A DNA stretch of 55,500 bases from the NCBI RefSeq assembly GCF_964340395.1, contig NC_135562.1, positions 15,385,796 to 15,441,295 on the forward strand. The letters run 5' to 3'. The stretch is from Glandiceps talaboti (lineage: Eukaryota; Hemichordata; Enteropneusta; Spengelidae). A model generated the notes under the pieces. The model made no database searches, was not told the DNA's origin, and worked only from the letters and a program-made list of their open reading frames with translations. Shown in pieces: positions 22,936-34,779 of this stretch (its first letter is position 1; each line of letters starts with the position of its first letter). The translations under genes were made by a program, and so were the position numbers.

Positions 22936-23304
22936 TTAAGTGGCCATATGGATGAGGATTGGGTATTTATTTTGGATTTTTAATTCATAAAACAATTTTA
23001 TCATGGCTTCCTAATTGAGTATTAAATGTGAAACAACATAGACCAAGTCTGTGTTTGTAACTCAATATACTGCAAAAAGCTAAAAAAAAATGTGTAAAAA
23101 ATGTTTATTTCATGTACAATAACAATTTTTTTTTTTTTACACATTTATTAATCTTGTGGAATTTATCGAGTTACAAACACAGACTTGGTCTATGTTGTTT
23201 CACATTGATTTTGTTTAATTAGGAAGCCAAGATAAAATTGTTTTATACATTAAAAATCCAAAATAATGACCCAATCACTTAAGACATCCATATGGCACCT
23301 TCAA
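22936..23304. mobile_element. Long-hairpin MITE, family M1, copy 2
   Basis: The left arm TGGCCATATGGATGAGGATT pairs with CATCCATATGGCACCTT at the right. Internal arm words ACATAGACCAAGTCTGTGTT and AACACAGACTTGGTCTATGT are near-perfect complements across an AT loop near 23110-23145. Each arm is about 160 bp. TTAA borders the left edge. Confidence 0.9.
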
Positions 23305-24599
23305 TGGCTTACTGTCAAGTAAACATGTACCACCCCCAAAATAGGGTGTCAGTCATTAGGGTTAACACCAGAATCACCTAAGATAAGATACGCCACAATT
23401 CTGAATTTATTTTCAAACGAATATTTTGTGTAGTAATTGCTGGTCAGTTTTGTTGAATACTTTCATAGGTGGTAACCTTATACCATATTTAACCACAAGT
23501 GTCTGATTTCACTGCAAGTCAAACACAGTGTCTGTTTTTTCAATCAAAACTGAAATCTAGCACAATTCTAGAGAAAATGAAGACCCACTGATAAGGTTTT
23601 CCAGTCTCCTTTTACAAGGTCTTTTTTTTGTGTGTTCTCACATTCAACTGTGGAAGAGAACAAAAATCAACACTGGAAATCTATAGCAAAATTCTGAACT
23701 GACAAATTCAAAACCCATAAAATGCGGAACACACAAAATTCTCAATAGCCAAATTCTAGCCCCACTGATATGGCTTCAAGTCTCCTTTCACAAGGTCTTT
23801 TTCATAGTTGGACATTCAATTGAATAGTGCAGAAGAGAACACAAAAGAAACACTAGCTCAATTTTTCACACTTGAAATGACACTATTGATTCTATACATT
23901 GTAAACCATTATCAAAGTATACCATTCAAATGAATGATTGTAATCAAATTGCTCCAATTTTAGAAAATAGATTTCAATAAACTCAGAATGCCATTACCAC
24001 ATAAAAATTAGGTCAATGTGCTAAGCTCAAGTAATGAAATTAATTCACACCGACACCTCAGCAATGCCTGGTCTTAATTCATTCAAATAAATAGACTTGC
24101 TGTGGAGTTCTTGGAGAATTGCCATACAAAATCAGAAACAGCTGCTAGGGTGGGTAATTTGTTCTCTTGCAAATTGGTCATGGGAGTCTGTCAAATATAG
24201 AATGACTGCTTGTGACATCTATGGCAACACCAAATTAAAGTACCGTGCTCCTTCATTTATTTAATGTGTAACTGTGAACAGTAAGTTTTTTGGGTGTAAA
24301 TATGTTGTTCACACTTCTAACAAAAACTTCTCTGCTTTCTAACAATAGGTCACAGCCTCCTGATAGTTGGCACACAGTATCCATCCATTGTTTTGAGTGA
24401 AAACAATACCACAGGGTTACATAGGTTAACTTCCAATCCTGGCAACCTACCCTAGTGCAGTTGAAATGTTTAGGGTTACATTGTCAAACCACTACATAGA
24501 TACAGTCTTCCAAAGAACAAATGTCAAGAAGTCTACAAACTCCCACACTTCTTGACAAAAATAACAAACACAACACTGTCAACACATTCGTAGTTTTCT
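23305..24599. other. No gene seen; one diverged tandem duplication
   Basis: Segments 23590-23670 and 23765-23850 are diverged direct copies about 175 bp apart (CAGTCTCCTTTTACAAGGTC and CAAGTCTCCTTTCACAAGGT, each followed by a GAAGAGAACA word). The rest is AT-rich and featureless. Confidence 0.5.
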
Positions 24600-25442
24600 G
24601 GAAGTGTAATAACACTTCCGATTTCGAAGTCATAGGAGACTACCGCCAATTCACGGATATTGCTACGCCCTGAATAAATGCTTCTTAAAAATGAAAGGAC
24701 GAAATACAAAAATGCCTGTCAGGTAAAAATATAATACTGGACGGATAAAGAACCCATCATTGAGTTTTGGGGTCACGGCATAATATATATTATACCCGGG
24801 TCCCTCCCCTCTCAAGGTCAGCGGATGACGGTTTCCTGGCCGAAGGACCGGACACTTGTATTTTCAAATTTTTAGGTCAAAAAATACCATTATGGTAAAA
24901 ATTTTGGTACCAATGATACTGCAATAAACCAATTATAATGTCTACTATATTACGTCACTTTATATCACCTAATACTGAAGTCTCTTGCTGGCGTCATTTA
25001 ATATGTCATACCCTATAGCTAACAATGTACATCGTTTCTAGAACAATTTCTCCATTCATCCATTTTGATAGTCCGAAACGAGCACAAAATAATCTCTCCT
25101 CGAAACATTTTCTTCATATTGACGATAATTAACAAGAAAGAAGCTCAGCTGGAGTGGTTTTTAAGCATGGCAAGACAAAAATTGCTGAAAATTCACAAGA
25201 AAATTCACTTCCTATGCGACGACATGTGTCAGACTTGCGGTGGCCTGCCAACAAATGTGCCCAGTCCGGTGACGAAACTTCGTCATAACATACCGGACAA
25301 ATGCCACCAAACCAAACGAAAAACGTGACGGCATGGGTGTTATTGTAACGTGTATATTATAACAACATTTTCAACGGGGAAGACATGACACAAAATTCAA
25401 TTCCGTGTCCTAAAAATACAAAAATTAAGTCAAATACTTACG
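24600..25442. other. Gene-poor flank of the divergent promoter
   Basis: More CpG-containing than its surroundings (for example CACTTCCGATTTCGAAG near 24614-24630, an ETS-like core). The plus-strand frame at 25065-25328 contains CDDMCQTCGGLPTNVPSPVT but has no recognised family and no splice borders that I trust. It could be intronic or an unrecognised exon. Confidence 0.35.
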
Positions 25443-25500
25443 TTCTCTTCCACATTATGTCTGTTTGTCGGGGTTGAAGTTCAAAATTCTGAGCGGCAGA
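25443..25500 (-). other. Candidate 5' exon end on the minus strand
   Basis: A consensus donor AGAGAAC|GTAAGT (25437-25449) follows an open, transposon-free stretch on the minus strand. A short ATG (ATGTGGAAGAGAAC) precedes the donor. It might be the non-coding first exon of the EB1-like gene (which would need a 23-kb intron), the start of another gene, or a divergent non-coding transcript. The start of the exon is not defined by the sequence. Confidence 0.35.
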
Positions 25501-26046
25501 GTGAATTTGTTGAGCATGCGCAAATGCTGTAAGAGATCACATGACACAAATTAACCAATGCCCTTCCCGAAACACCTCAACTCACTGATTTGAAATTAAT
25601 GAACCAGATGAGGAAAAAAAGGATGAAAAATAAATTCTCGGCTTTTATTTTTAAGAGAAAAGGCTAACGATATTGTATTCTGACTGCATTAATCATCTGT
25701 CTATTCTAAATAGTAAGTAATTGTTAAATAAATAATGTATTATGAAGTCGAATAAAAGGTTTCGATACTAGTCCACTTGTTATAAAGGGTACGTCATATT
25801 TGTATGATCATGGGGGTATAATATAATGAATTCACAGGCATTAAATTCGATTCTGAATTTCAGACTCGAGATTTGGAATAGTTTATCTAGAGAGTACGAA
25901 ATATACACTTCGTGAAAATATGGAAAGATTTTAGTCAGTGTATATGTAAAAATAAAGTCTCCCCTACGAAAAATGGTTTGGCCAATTTAGAACGATAACT
26001 TCCGGGTTTAGCCGACCCCTAAAAAGGATATTCTCGGCAGACTGTC
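25501..26046. promoter_or_regulatory. Candidate bidirectional promoter
   Basis: Between a minus-strand donor (25442) and a plus-strand start codon (26047). Visible words: an NRF1-like GCATGCGCA (25514-25522), an E-box-like TCACATGAC (25537-25545), a CCAAT box (25555-25559), and an ETS/GABPA-type ACTTCCGGGT (25998-26007). NRF1 and ETS sites are typical of TATA-less, often divergent promoters of broadly expressed animal genes. No transposon copy is seen between 25330 and 26160. Confidence 0.5.
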
Positions 26047-26158
26047 ATGGCGAGTTCTGTTCATAGTTCACCATTCGTTGATCGAAGACTTGTACAGAGA
26101 GAACGAAGCTCCTCAGATCCCCCGAATATCGTGAGTGATAGTAAGCAGCACAGTTCAG
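26047..26158 (+). CDS. First coding exon of an unrecognised plus-strand gene
   Basis: ATG in context TGTCATGGCG opens MASSVHSSPFVDRRLVQRER and continues SSSDPPNIVSDSKQHSS plus one base to the donor TTCAG|GTAGGT (26154-26164), phase 1. Two other donor-like words lie inside (ATC|GTGAGT at 26131, GTAAGC at 26141), so shorter forms are possible. If not spliced, the frame stops a few codons later. The segment is rich in Ser and Arg, resembles a disordered N-terminus, and has no signal peptide or membrane segment. ETS and NRF1-like sites lie just upstream. I do not recognise the family. The first intron would start here, and no confident second exon is found in the window. Confidence 0.6.
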
Positions 26159-27424
26159 GTAGGTTTGCTCACTAATTTGCCAAAATCTAATCTCTTTACA
26201 TCGATGTCAGGGCGTGTGTTTGCCTTCATTTTCACTGTGTATTTTCTGTTCGGTCAAAATGGTTTCTCCAGTTATTCTGTCACACGACTAGATTAAGTGC
26301 GACGTGTTGTTGTAAAAAGTGTGATTTTTTGCCCGGGCTTCCGGTCTTTGCCTTTTTACTTGTAACATAACAGTGGCAGTGCAAAATCACGAACTGTCAT
26401 TCATTATGAATCAATCGCAGTCACGCAGGGCAGACATATTGTGATTAACTCAAGGTTGTTTTTATTCTGAGTTTAAATTCTGATGTAAATTGTTTGAATG
26501 ACACTTCACACGCGTGTGATACAAGCTAGCAAAGTTTCTGGGTAAAAAATAGTGGTGACACACGAATTTGAGTCATGCATGCGTATGGGAGGAATTACAG
26601 TCACAAGAATGCGAATGTACTTGTTATGAGACCAAGTTACAATTTAACAAAAAAACAACACGGAACTTGATGAGCGAGATAAGGTTTTGAAAATAAACAT
26701 TCTAATTTCAATTATTTTTGTGCTGTGTCCAGGACATACGATGAACTTAAACGGGGGTCACGTTGGAATTTGGAAAGAACTCAAGTTCTTGTAAACTAGA
26801 GATAACATACACTTTACGAACAAGATGTGCTATTTTTAAATTTTATATATTCATGCACAGAGACTAGCATCACAGTAAAAGTTGCCCATGAAGAATTCAC
26901 AGCTGTATTTTGTTGTAACTATGTTGCTGCCAGACTCTAGTTATGGATAAAGTAACTGTTTAAATATCTAATTTCACTAATCTGTAATGGTAAAATTGCA
27001 TGGTAACTTTCATAACCATGTCACTTCACCACACATTGTTCATATTGTGCTCTATTAAAATGAATATATTTTTCTTTTCAGTTTCATTCTCAACTGACAT
27101 TACAAATTATCACTATGTAGTGTAGATCATAACTATACATTTACTAACTGAAGTTTTATTTTCTCCAAGATCCCTGCAACTTCTTACTGGTAAATTAAAA
27201 CAATTGTGAATGAAAAGCGCCCATTTTTGGGGTGAAATCTTCATTTCTGTAATGCTGGACATAATCTTAGATTCTGTTATTATCAGTAACAACCACCCAA
27301 GTAGATAATACATGTGAGGTAATGCATTTATTTGAAGAAGTGTCACACGATTTTATAGCTTGTTATATTTAGGTATATGTATATCTGAGAGAGGTATGAC
27401 TCACTGTGTGTGTACTTGCCACAG
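26159..27424. other. Probable intron; no exon seen
   Basis: The first 500 bp is less AT-rich (a GCCCGGGCTTCCGG word near 26330), as expected beside a promoter. The rest is AT-rich with no repeats recognised. Confidence 0.45.
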
Positions 27425-27637
27425 AACAAAGGAGAGTCTCAAAGAGACGTTGCCAGTGTTTGTCAGTTCTTAAGTTCACCACTGGGCGGAGGAGGTCAAC
27501 AGAGTTTCCTCGTCATTGTTGATGAGGGGTCTCTTTGTCAGTTTACTGGGTTGGGTCAAGCATTACAAATGGTACCGATATATCACATGAGAGTGGCTGC
27601 CATTGCCCTAGTAATCGTATTTGAGTGGAGTAACTGA
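27425..27637 (+). CDS. Exon-like open segment, unrecognised product
   Basis: After an acceptor-like GTGTGTACTTGCCACAG (to 27424) the plus strand is open for 70 codons to a stop at 27637. It begins NKGESQRDVASVCQFLSS and continues PLGGGGQQSFLVIVDEGSLC then QFTGLGQALQM. It looks protein-like and has higher GC than its surroundings. No strong donor is seen; ATG|GTACCG near 27572 is weak. In phase 0 it would fit exon 26047 only if the internal donor at 26131 were used. It could be an alternative terminal exon or a chance frame. Confidence 0.3.
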   Translation, partial: NKGESQRDVASVCQFLSSPLGGGGQQSFLVIVDEGSLCQFTGLGQALQMVPIYHMRVAAIALVIVFEWSN

Positions 27638-29461
27638 TGGCATACTTGGTGACACTGCCACCAACAAAAGCTCCAGGAAAAGGGATTTTCCCAGAAAGGT
27701 GATGTCATAATTGTCACACATATAAACATGACAAAAATGGCAATTACAGTGATAATTATGAACTAAATATTTCGATTGAATATTTATATTTTAGTAATTG
27801 TAATTTCTGATAGCATTCATCCAACCAGGGTTATATAAACTCCCGACAATCTTGTGGGAGTATAGGTTATCTGTGTGGTGTTGATTTGATACTTGCTAGA
27901 GTGTTATGGTAACAGCTGATCAATGTGAAAATAGATACACTTTTGACTTGGCAAAAAAAAAATACAAATTTTCATTATTGCACAAATTTCAGATTGAAAA
28001 AGTAACACTGAATAATGAAATCATGGCATCACGCTCATTCTAACTTGCCAAATAAATTTTACTGTCTTATTGAATTCTTGGAACCAGGAACAATATAGTC
28101 TCCACAAGATCTTCATGTTCCAAGAAGAGGTGACGGAACATACCGTAGTTCTGATATTATGTGATGTTTAAGAAAAAATATAAAATTGACTTTCTTGAAA
28201 GATGGCTATGATAAAATAGTACTTTACTTCATAATACCATTCTCACAGCCTGTTGATGTGAGTGAGGAACTCGTATAAAAGTTAATGTTTTTACTAAGTA
28301 GGAAAAAAAAAGGTGAAAATTGTCGTCCTTAAATGAGTACCATGATGAGATTGAAATTTATGAATTACTGTTCTCATAATTGACATCACACTTGTGTTTT
28401 CTTTGGAGGAGAAAAAAGTGAAAAAAATTGTCTTCCTGGAATGAGTACGATAATGAAGGCATAATTCGTAATACTGTTTTTGTGCTTTCTTTTGAGACAG
28501 GAAGCAAAACGGATGCACAAGGCTTACTAATTGGAGCATCATTTACTTCATAGGAAAAAAAGAATCATCTTTTGTACATAACAGCTAGTTACATAGTGAT
28601 TTGGTATGTAATTGTATTGTACTCGTTCATATACTAGCTGTGAGACATGTCGTTTGGATTTCATACTTGGCGATTCTCCATGAAATGATTAGTAGATTTG
28701 AAAACCAACGGCGAGTTTCTCACCTACATGATATACTCTTTACCAGTCCAAAAGAAAACTTGTTATAAAACAAAAGGATAAGGCCATACAGGACATTTTG
28801 CCTAAGTGGTGTGATGACGCGATTTTTTTTTTAAAATTCTCAACAAACCTGTCACTAAATCTACTATTTATGATAGTTACCGTTCTTTTTATTTAGTATT
28901 TTAGAACAAAGTGTGTATGTGGGGCAGATGTTATTTGCTTGTTCACGATTTGCTCTGCAGTTGTCTTCACTGAAGTAGGGAGGGTTATTTTTGTGTTTCC
29001 CCCTGGATCTACAGACTGCACGGGCTGGAAAAAAGATGAAAAAATACTGACGCGAGGGTTACGTGGTGCGTGCGCTGACCAGAAACAATTTTTCTTCTTT
29101 TTTTTGCCTAAGTTCTGGATTTTAACATAGGCATGACTTGTCATAAAATATGTGATGAATTTTTGTCATACGGTATTGAACCCTTGTCACAAGTGGACAC
29201 GACCACAAAGCAGAGGAAAAGAGATACTGTTTCAAAACGTGATACTTGTAAAGCATGGTAGGAATAACTTTATCATGGTGTTGATGTAGAGTGAGTGACG
29301 TCTTAAAATCTTTATCCCAGCATTCTGAATCATTATCATACCACTATATTTCTGAGATACTTTCAACTCTTATTTTTATTTCATACCAAAAACGTTCATT
29401 TTCCTGTATAATTCCATTCCTGTAACTTAAATAAGACATTTAATTTAAAATATTTTCTTAT

Positions 29462-29462
<1 letters not shown>
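27638..29462. other. No gene seen; short diverged tandem repeat
   Basis: Around 28300-28500 two diverged copies about 105 bp apart share GAAAATTGTC.TCCT and ATGAGTAC.ATGATGA words beside A-rich runs. The open frames at 28893-29144 on both strands have no recognised content. Confidence 0.45.

Positions 29463-29496
<34 letters not shown>
29463..29496. repeat. Poly-G run, 34 bp
   Basis: An uninterrupted G run. It could form a G-quadruplex. The length may be unreliable in the assembly. Confidence 0.95.
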
Positions 29497-29498
<2 letters not shown>

Positions 29499-30579
29499 TT
29501 TATTTGCACCTAAAAAACTGCAAGAAGTTGGGAGAAGCAGGGTTTTAAGAAGGTTCTATCGTAATTTTACTGCATTGGATTTTTTCTTCAAGAACATTTT
29601 CAAGCTCAGCGAAATATACAAATATTTTGAATGGCAAACATCGCATTGAAAATATTTTTGTTTGACTTTTGTCTTAAATATAAATACTGATAGAAAATCT
29701 TTTTAGAAATTTAATGGGAATATATTTCTTGCCCTGAAATTGCTGTAAATAATCATAAAAGTTCATCAAACCCAACTTTTTTTTTCCTTCTGTGCCATGG
29801 TACGAGACTAATACATGTCTATGTTTACATTTAGCAAGTCCGATAAGTTATGCATTTCTTTGGGTACAATTTATTGGGTAGTGTTGAAATCTAACGTCAA
29901 TATATTATTAAGTATATGGTAGTTTAGTTGGTTTTATTATCTGACTACATATTCTTTTCTCACAGGAATGTACTATGTCAGTTTTGAGTATGTGTGTTGG
30001 TGTTTAAGTATTGATTACTTTAGGAATCGTATCATGTTCAGATTGAACACTATAATAGTGTACTTGAAAGACCTCAGTGGTCTCCAGTCATGAAGCATTT
30101 TGTCATTTGTTCGCTATATGTACGCCATTTTTATTTACAGTGTTGGTTTATTTTTATGTACAGTATTGGTATCATGATTACTATAAGGAAGATTGACTCA
30201 GACAGAGTAATACATGTTAGACCAAACTAGAATGAACAACTGAGGTCAAAGTTCAGATACATGTACCATGAACTTTTTCACAAATTTTGTGAACAAAAAT
30301 TGTTGTGTACATGTAACTTATTTTCACATTTATATTGTATTTTAGATTTATATCATAGTAATAGTCCTTATTGATAAATTCATATCAAAATTTTGTCTAA
30401 ATAGTGTCTATATTTATTTAAAAATTAGATTGAAAAATGAATGGGCATATTTCTTCTCGTTCATTTCCTTTAGGCTTTATTGGCGATATAGATTGCCAAA
30501 AATCTGTTACCAACTTCTTTCTGTGTAATTGAGTCTATTTTGGTTAAAAGATTAAATTTGAGCTGTGGTACATCAGAAA
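29497..30579. other. No gene seen
   Basis: AT-rich, no recognised features. Confidence 0.5.
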
Positions 30580-31379
30580 ATCAATCATGGTTAGCATGCC
30601 GCTGTGATTAAAAACTATATGGTTGTATTTAGTAAGGTTCCATTACATGAGATTTGTACTGTGAGAAAGCCATGTTTTTATTACACAGAGCATGCTAGGT
30701 TAACGACGCAAAATGATTTTATGTAAGGTTGTCTGAATATAATCGCCTATTGTTACACTACATAAGTTGGTAGGTCACCGTGATATTACTCGGCAAAGTT
30801 CCTCCACAACATTGAAGAATCTTGAAGTATGAGCCATGTTTTTATTGTGCAGTTTATTACATGGCATGAAAGAAAATGCTTTTTATGGACTACAGGTTGG
30901 AACATTTTAAGTAATGGAGTCTGCATACCACTGTGATAAAAATATCCAGAAGAGATCTTACACATTGCAGTAATTTGAGGTAGCCATACTTGTTTTAATT
31001 CCATAGTTTACTATCCCTGTATTTAGTAGCAGATTTGTTGGAACATTGAATTAATTGATGTCAGCGTACCACTGCGATTAATTAAAACTTGGGTTATAAG
31101 TTTGTAAAGTTCTTTCTCAATATAGTACTTGGGAGGTAGCTATGTTTTTATTGTACAGTGAAAGGATTGATGGGGGGGGGGGGGATAACTTTAAAGAAAT
31201 TTGAGAGAGCTGTTAAAATCTTTTAATATGAGGTTACTTTGGGTCTTAATAATAAAAAGCTAAGTCAGTGAACTTTTCTTAAGATTGTGGTCATAATCTA
31301 GGAAAGTTGTATATTAAAACAGTATGAAAGGTTTTTGTCAGCACAGCTGAACTGATATATAGGCATCGCAAAGTGTCTC

Positions 31380-31449
31380 TGTATGTATGTATGTATGTAT
31401 GTATGTATGTATGTATATATGTATGTATGTATGTATGTCTGTCTGTGTG
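31380..31449. repeat. ATGT microsatellite
   Basis: About 15 ATGT units with one ATAT interruption, passing into GTCT/GTGT. Confidence 0.95.
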
Positions 31450-31539
31450 TAAACAACTTAAAAGTCAAAAACTTTCAAATGATAGGTTTTTACAATTATA
31501 ATTTATAACTACAGGGATGGGTAGGCAATTGAATAAGTA

Positions 31540-31770
31540 TTATTTTGAAATGTGTAAACGCTCTTAGCAACAAGACCATGCCCATAGCAACAGGTAAACA
31601 ATTACGTATAATGCCAAAATAACACCAATGACGGGAAGGTAAATGAATAAACATTGCAAAATCGTATGTAGATACATTGTATGCCTAGCAACAAGACCAC
31701 ATAATCATTACAGAAAATTAAAGTATGCTAACTGTCAACAGTTGTTCTGCAATACCAGTGACACTTTCAT
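31540..31770. repeat. Dispersed repeat with AGCAAC words, copy 1
   Basis: TTAGCAACAAGACCATGCCC, ATAGCAACAGGTAA and TTGT.CTGCAATACCAGTG recur in the same order at 41570-41740. Probably a non-autonomous mobile sequence. Confidence 0.6.
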
Positions 31771-32613
31771 TTTTATTATGTAGTTTATTGTGACATAAAG
31801 GTAGAGTGAAAAATAATGATGAGCATAAATATATCAATGAATGTGTAAATAATGTTATACATGTATGACAGTACAATATATAGAACCGTAAACAGTATAT
31901 TCTCCATTGTTACACTTGTAATCTTGCAAAGTTCCTGACAGTGTCACCATAGAAATGTGAGAAAGTTGTGTTTTTAGTCCCAAGTTTACTAGAAAGTGAT
32001 GAGGTACATTGGAATATGAGATAAGGCTAAGTCAATTAATTTTTAACCATACCCCTGTGATTATTAAACTGTGTCATATTCTACCAAAAGTTCTTAGTTC
32101 ATAGAAATTTGAGAAAGCTATTCTGTGGTTTACTACAAGTTTAGTTTACATTGGAATATCTAGTGTGATATTACTAAATATTAAAAAGGGATGTCAGTGA
32201 ACTTTAGCAAAGTTCTATGTTTAGAGATGTTTGAGGAAGTTACATGTATGTTTTATGCCATAATTTACTGTAATATGATATGAGATATATTGCACATACA
32301 CAGTAATATGATAAAAATATTATGCAGCCAGGTCAATAAACTTTACAATCATACCATTGCGATTAAAAGCGTGCTCATTATCTAGCAAAGTTCCATAACA
32401 TCGTAGAGATTTGAGAAAGCTGTATTTTTGTTCTGTAGTTTGCTGTACTGTTTACTAAATGAACAAAACAAGCCTGAAACCATATACCCTAATTATACTA
32501 AAGGGTTTAATTGTTAATTGAATATTAGTAATAATGTTACAGTTGATTGGATTCCTGAGTAGAAATATGTAGGAACTAATTTTTTACTTATATGCCATTT
32601 GGACCAGTAGACA

Positions 32614-32800
32614 TAGCCATGCAGTGTGCCTGCGAAGCCAATTTAACGTGCCATTGACGCACACACTTTCTAGTGACACACCAAAATTTGGTGTTCCCTT
32701 ATCTCTTACTATGTGGTGACTCACAAGAAATGACAGTTTTTATCATTTTGACTCAAAACAACAAAATTTAGCTATCATTAGAGGGCACACTGTAGCTATG
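32614..32800. mobile_element. hAT-type MITE, family B, copy 5, 8-bp duplication
   Basis: The element spans 32622-32792. The left end is CAGTGTGCCTGCGAAGCCAA and the right end is ATTAGAGGGCACACTG. The flanking 8-mers are TAGCCATG (32614-32621) and TAGCTATG (32793-32800), one mismatch. The interior has CTTACTATGTGGTGACTCAC. Confidence 0.92.
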
Positions 32801-32959
32801 TGATTGATTTTATTGGCCATTACTATTAGGGTGGTCTTACTTAATTCTCATGACCTGACCGACCCCATGTTTCTCAAATCTGGCTAGATTAAAAAAAAAA
32901 ACAACAGCATCTACGACAGGATCATAAAATCACAAGACTGATTGTAAGATGGCAACCCC

Positions 32960-33110
32960 ACGAGCTTTGCTGAAATTGTGGAATGGCAATTTTAATGTTT
33001 TGACTCATATTACGAACACAGTAGAACCAGTGACGTAGACACACATTGTAGTGACGTAAAAGTGTGTTGTCATGACATAGAACGACCGGGGTATAAATTT
33101 CGTATTTTTT
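32960..33110. mobile_element. Foldback family C, module (ii)
   Basis: ATGGCAATTTTAATGTTTTG, ACTCATATTACGAACACAGT, ACCAGTGACGTAGACAC and CATGACATAGAACGACC match 52945-53060 and the complement of 37475-37600. Confidence 0.7.
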
Positions 33111-33719
33111 TGTTGGCTTGTGCATGGTGTAATAAACACATGGAAGATGAATATAAAATTGTACTTGTAGACTTAGTACATGTACATGTACTTACTTTAC
33201 TAACTTAGACAGCTTAGGGTGATATTTTAGTTCTGTACTAGTGGCAGGTCATTCCCTAGATATATGTATGAACTGCTTTGGTAAATACATCTGAAAGGTC
33301 AAACAACTAGATATTTGCCCAAGGCCTTGTATTGAATTTCAAATGAAAGAAATAATTCTAAATAATTGCTAATTGTAGAAATTTTGCCCAAAGCCTTTTT
33401 AGTGAATTGAAAGTAGATAAAAACGATTCTAAATTTTTGTAGATTGGCTTGAATCGTTTATGTATAGACAACAAAGAAGGAACAAGAGTAAATTATCCAT
33501 GATATTTTAATTAGGATTTCCTGGTCAAGTATTACATTGGGAGAAAGACCACTAGGTATTAGGTAATTATGGATGATATAACAGCAGTGGAAATTTCAGA
33601 AAGCCGTAGGGGATAATCAGAAGCATTATTGGTTGTACACTATATACCATACTTTGAAATAGATACAGCATCTGTTGCCTGCTATGTAATACCATATGTA
33701 CATGTTAATGGATAAATTA
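33111..33719. other. No gene seen
   Basis: AT-rich. Contains TACATGTACATGTAC (33177-33191), a word common in this window. Confidence 0.5.
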
Positions 33720-34012
33720 CAGTTAATAGCACTATTTGCATATTTGCATGCGATATCAGTTATTTTCAATTTCAAGACATGTATTTGCATATTTGCATGC
33801 AATATCCAATGGTTGAATTTCAATTTTCAAGCTTATTTGCATATTTACATATAATATCCAATGGGTGAATTCCAATTTTCAAGCTTATTTGCATATTTAC
33901 ATGCAATATCCAATGGTTGAATTTCAATTTTCAAGCTTATTTGCATATTTACATGCAATATCCAATGGTTGAATTTCAATATTCAAGCTTATTTGCATAT
34001 TTACATCCAGTG
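33720..34012. repeat. 52-bp minisatellite carrying POU octamers
   Basis: Five to six units of about 52 bp. The consensus starts GCTTATTTGCATATTTACAT and continues GCAATATCCAATGGTTGAAT then TTCAATTTTCAA. Each unit contains ATTTGCAT (the complement of the octamer ATGCAAAT); the first two units have it twice (ATTTGCATATTTGCATG). CCAAT is also present in each full unit. Confidence 0.93.
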
Positions 34013-34092
34013 CATGAATTGGCAGTGTTTCCTCATAGAGTCTGGTGATTAATATGAAATGAGATGGGATCTCTGATAGATTTTACTAACTT

Positions 34093-34422
34093 GCTGCCAG
34101 GCCTCGAAATTCGTTTTTTTTCCCACCTGCCCATTGGAAATTGAAAATTTTACCTGCCCAACCAAAATTTTACCTGCCCAATTCACCTTTCACTAATTTT
34201 ATATTCTTTCTCCCATTCTTCATGGAATTTTCGCTTTCTTTTCCTTTCACCCTGCTTCCAAAACGTTGTCGATTTGCTATCTCCTGTCATCATCATCTAA
34301 TAAAGTATTCCAAAAAAAAGCGCCGGCCCAACTGGGCAGGTGTGCATAAATTTTACCGGCCCAGCACCACTTTTCACCTGCCCTGGGCCGCTGGGCCGGA
34401 GGGAATTTCGAGCCCTGGCTGC
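34093..34422. mobile_element. hAT-like MITE with CAGG.CTCGAAATTCG termini and 5-bp duplication
   Basis: The element spans 34098-34417 (320 bp). Left end CAGGCCTCGAAATTCG, right end GAATTTCGAGCCCTG. The flanking GCTGC repeats are at 34093-34097 and 34418-34422. Subterminal words ACCTGCCCA and TGGGCAGGT recur in both orientations. Same architecture as 7679-10537 but with a different subterminal motif. The plus-strand frame 34141-34428 is a shadow. Confidence 0.85.
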
Positions 34423-34779
34423 CCTTAGAAAAAACACAGTTTGCATGCAATATTCAGTGGGTAGATTCAGTATTCAAGGTGTTGTCACCATTGCAAGGAC
34501 AGTATATATTTTGCCTTGAAATAATTTACACCCACTCTGTCCTCTGGTACATAATTCAATTTGGTGATAGACTCTAGCCTTGAATACATAATATAGTGTC
34601 ATGTATACTTGTATGATAAAGCTATAGTGTTCAAATATATTGGTACAATTTGTTTAAAGTTGTTTACAAGATGAGGTGTCCCTGAAAAGCTTTAACAAAA
34701 ACCACCAAGTATTTCCTGGTGAAGACTATTTTTCATTATTCAGAGGTAAGATGTTTATGTTTACAAAATTATTATTTCT

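Larger units (their letters stand above)
30580..32450. repeat. Degenerate tandem repeat of 140-190 bp, interrupted
   Basis: Recurring words are CATACCACTGTGATTAAAA, TAGCAAAGTTCC, GATTTGAGAAAGC and TATGTTTTTATTGTGCAGTT. They are seen near 30590, 30780, 30930, 31070, 31930, 32050, 32190 and 32350. A (G)13 run is at 31172-31184. The array is interrupted by a microsatellite and a dispersed repeat at 31380-31770. Confidence 0.75.

Noticed and set aside
25065-25328. Plus-strand 87-codon frame with CxxxCxxC-like cysteines as a small zinc protein
   Set aside because: Only three or four cysteines without a recognised spacing pattern, and no promoter or splice evidence of its own; kept only as a note.
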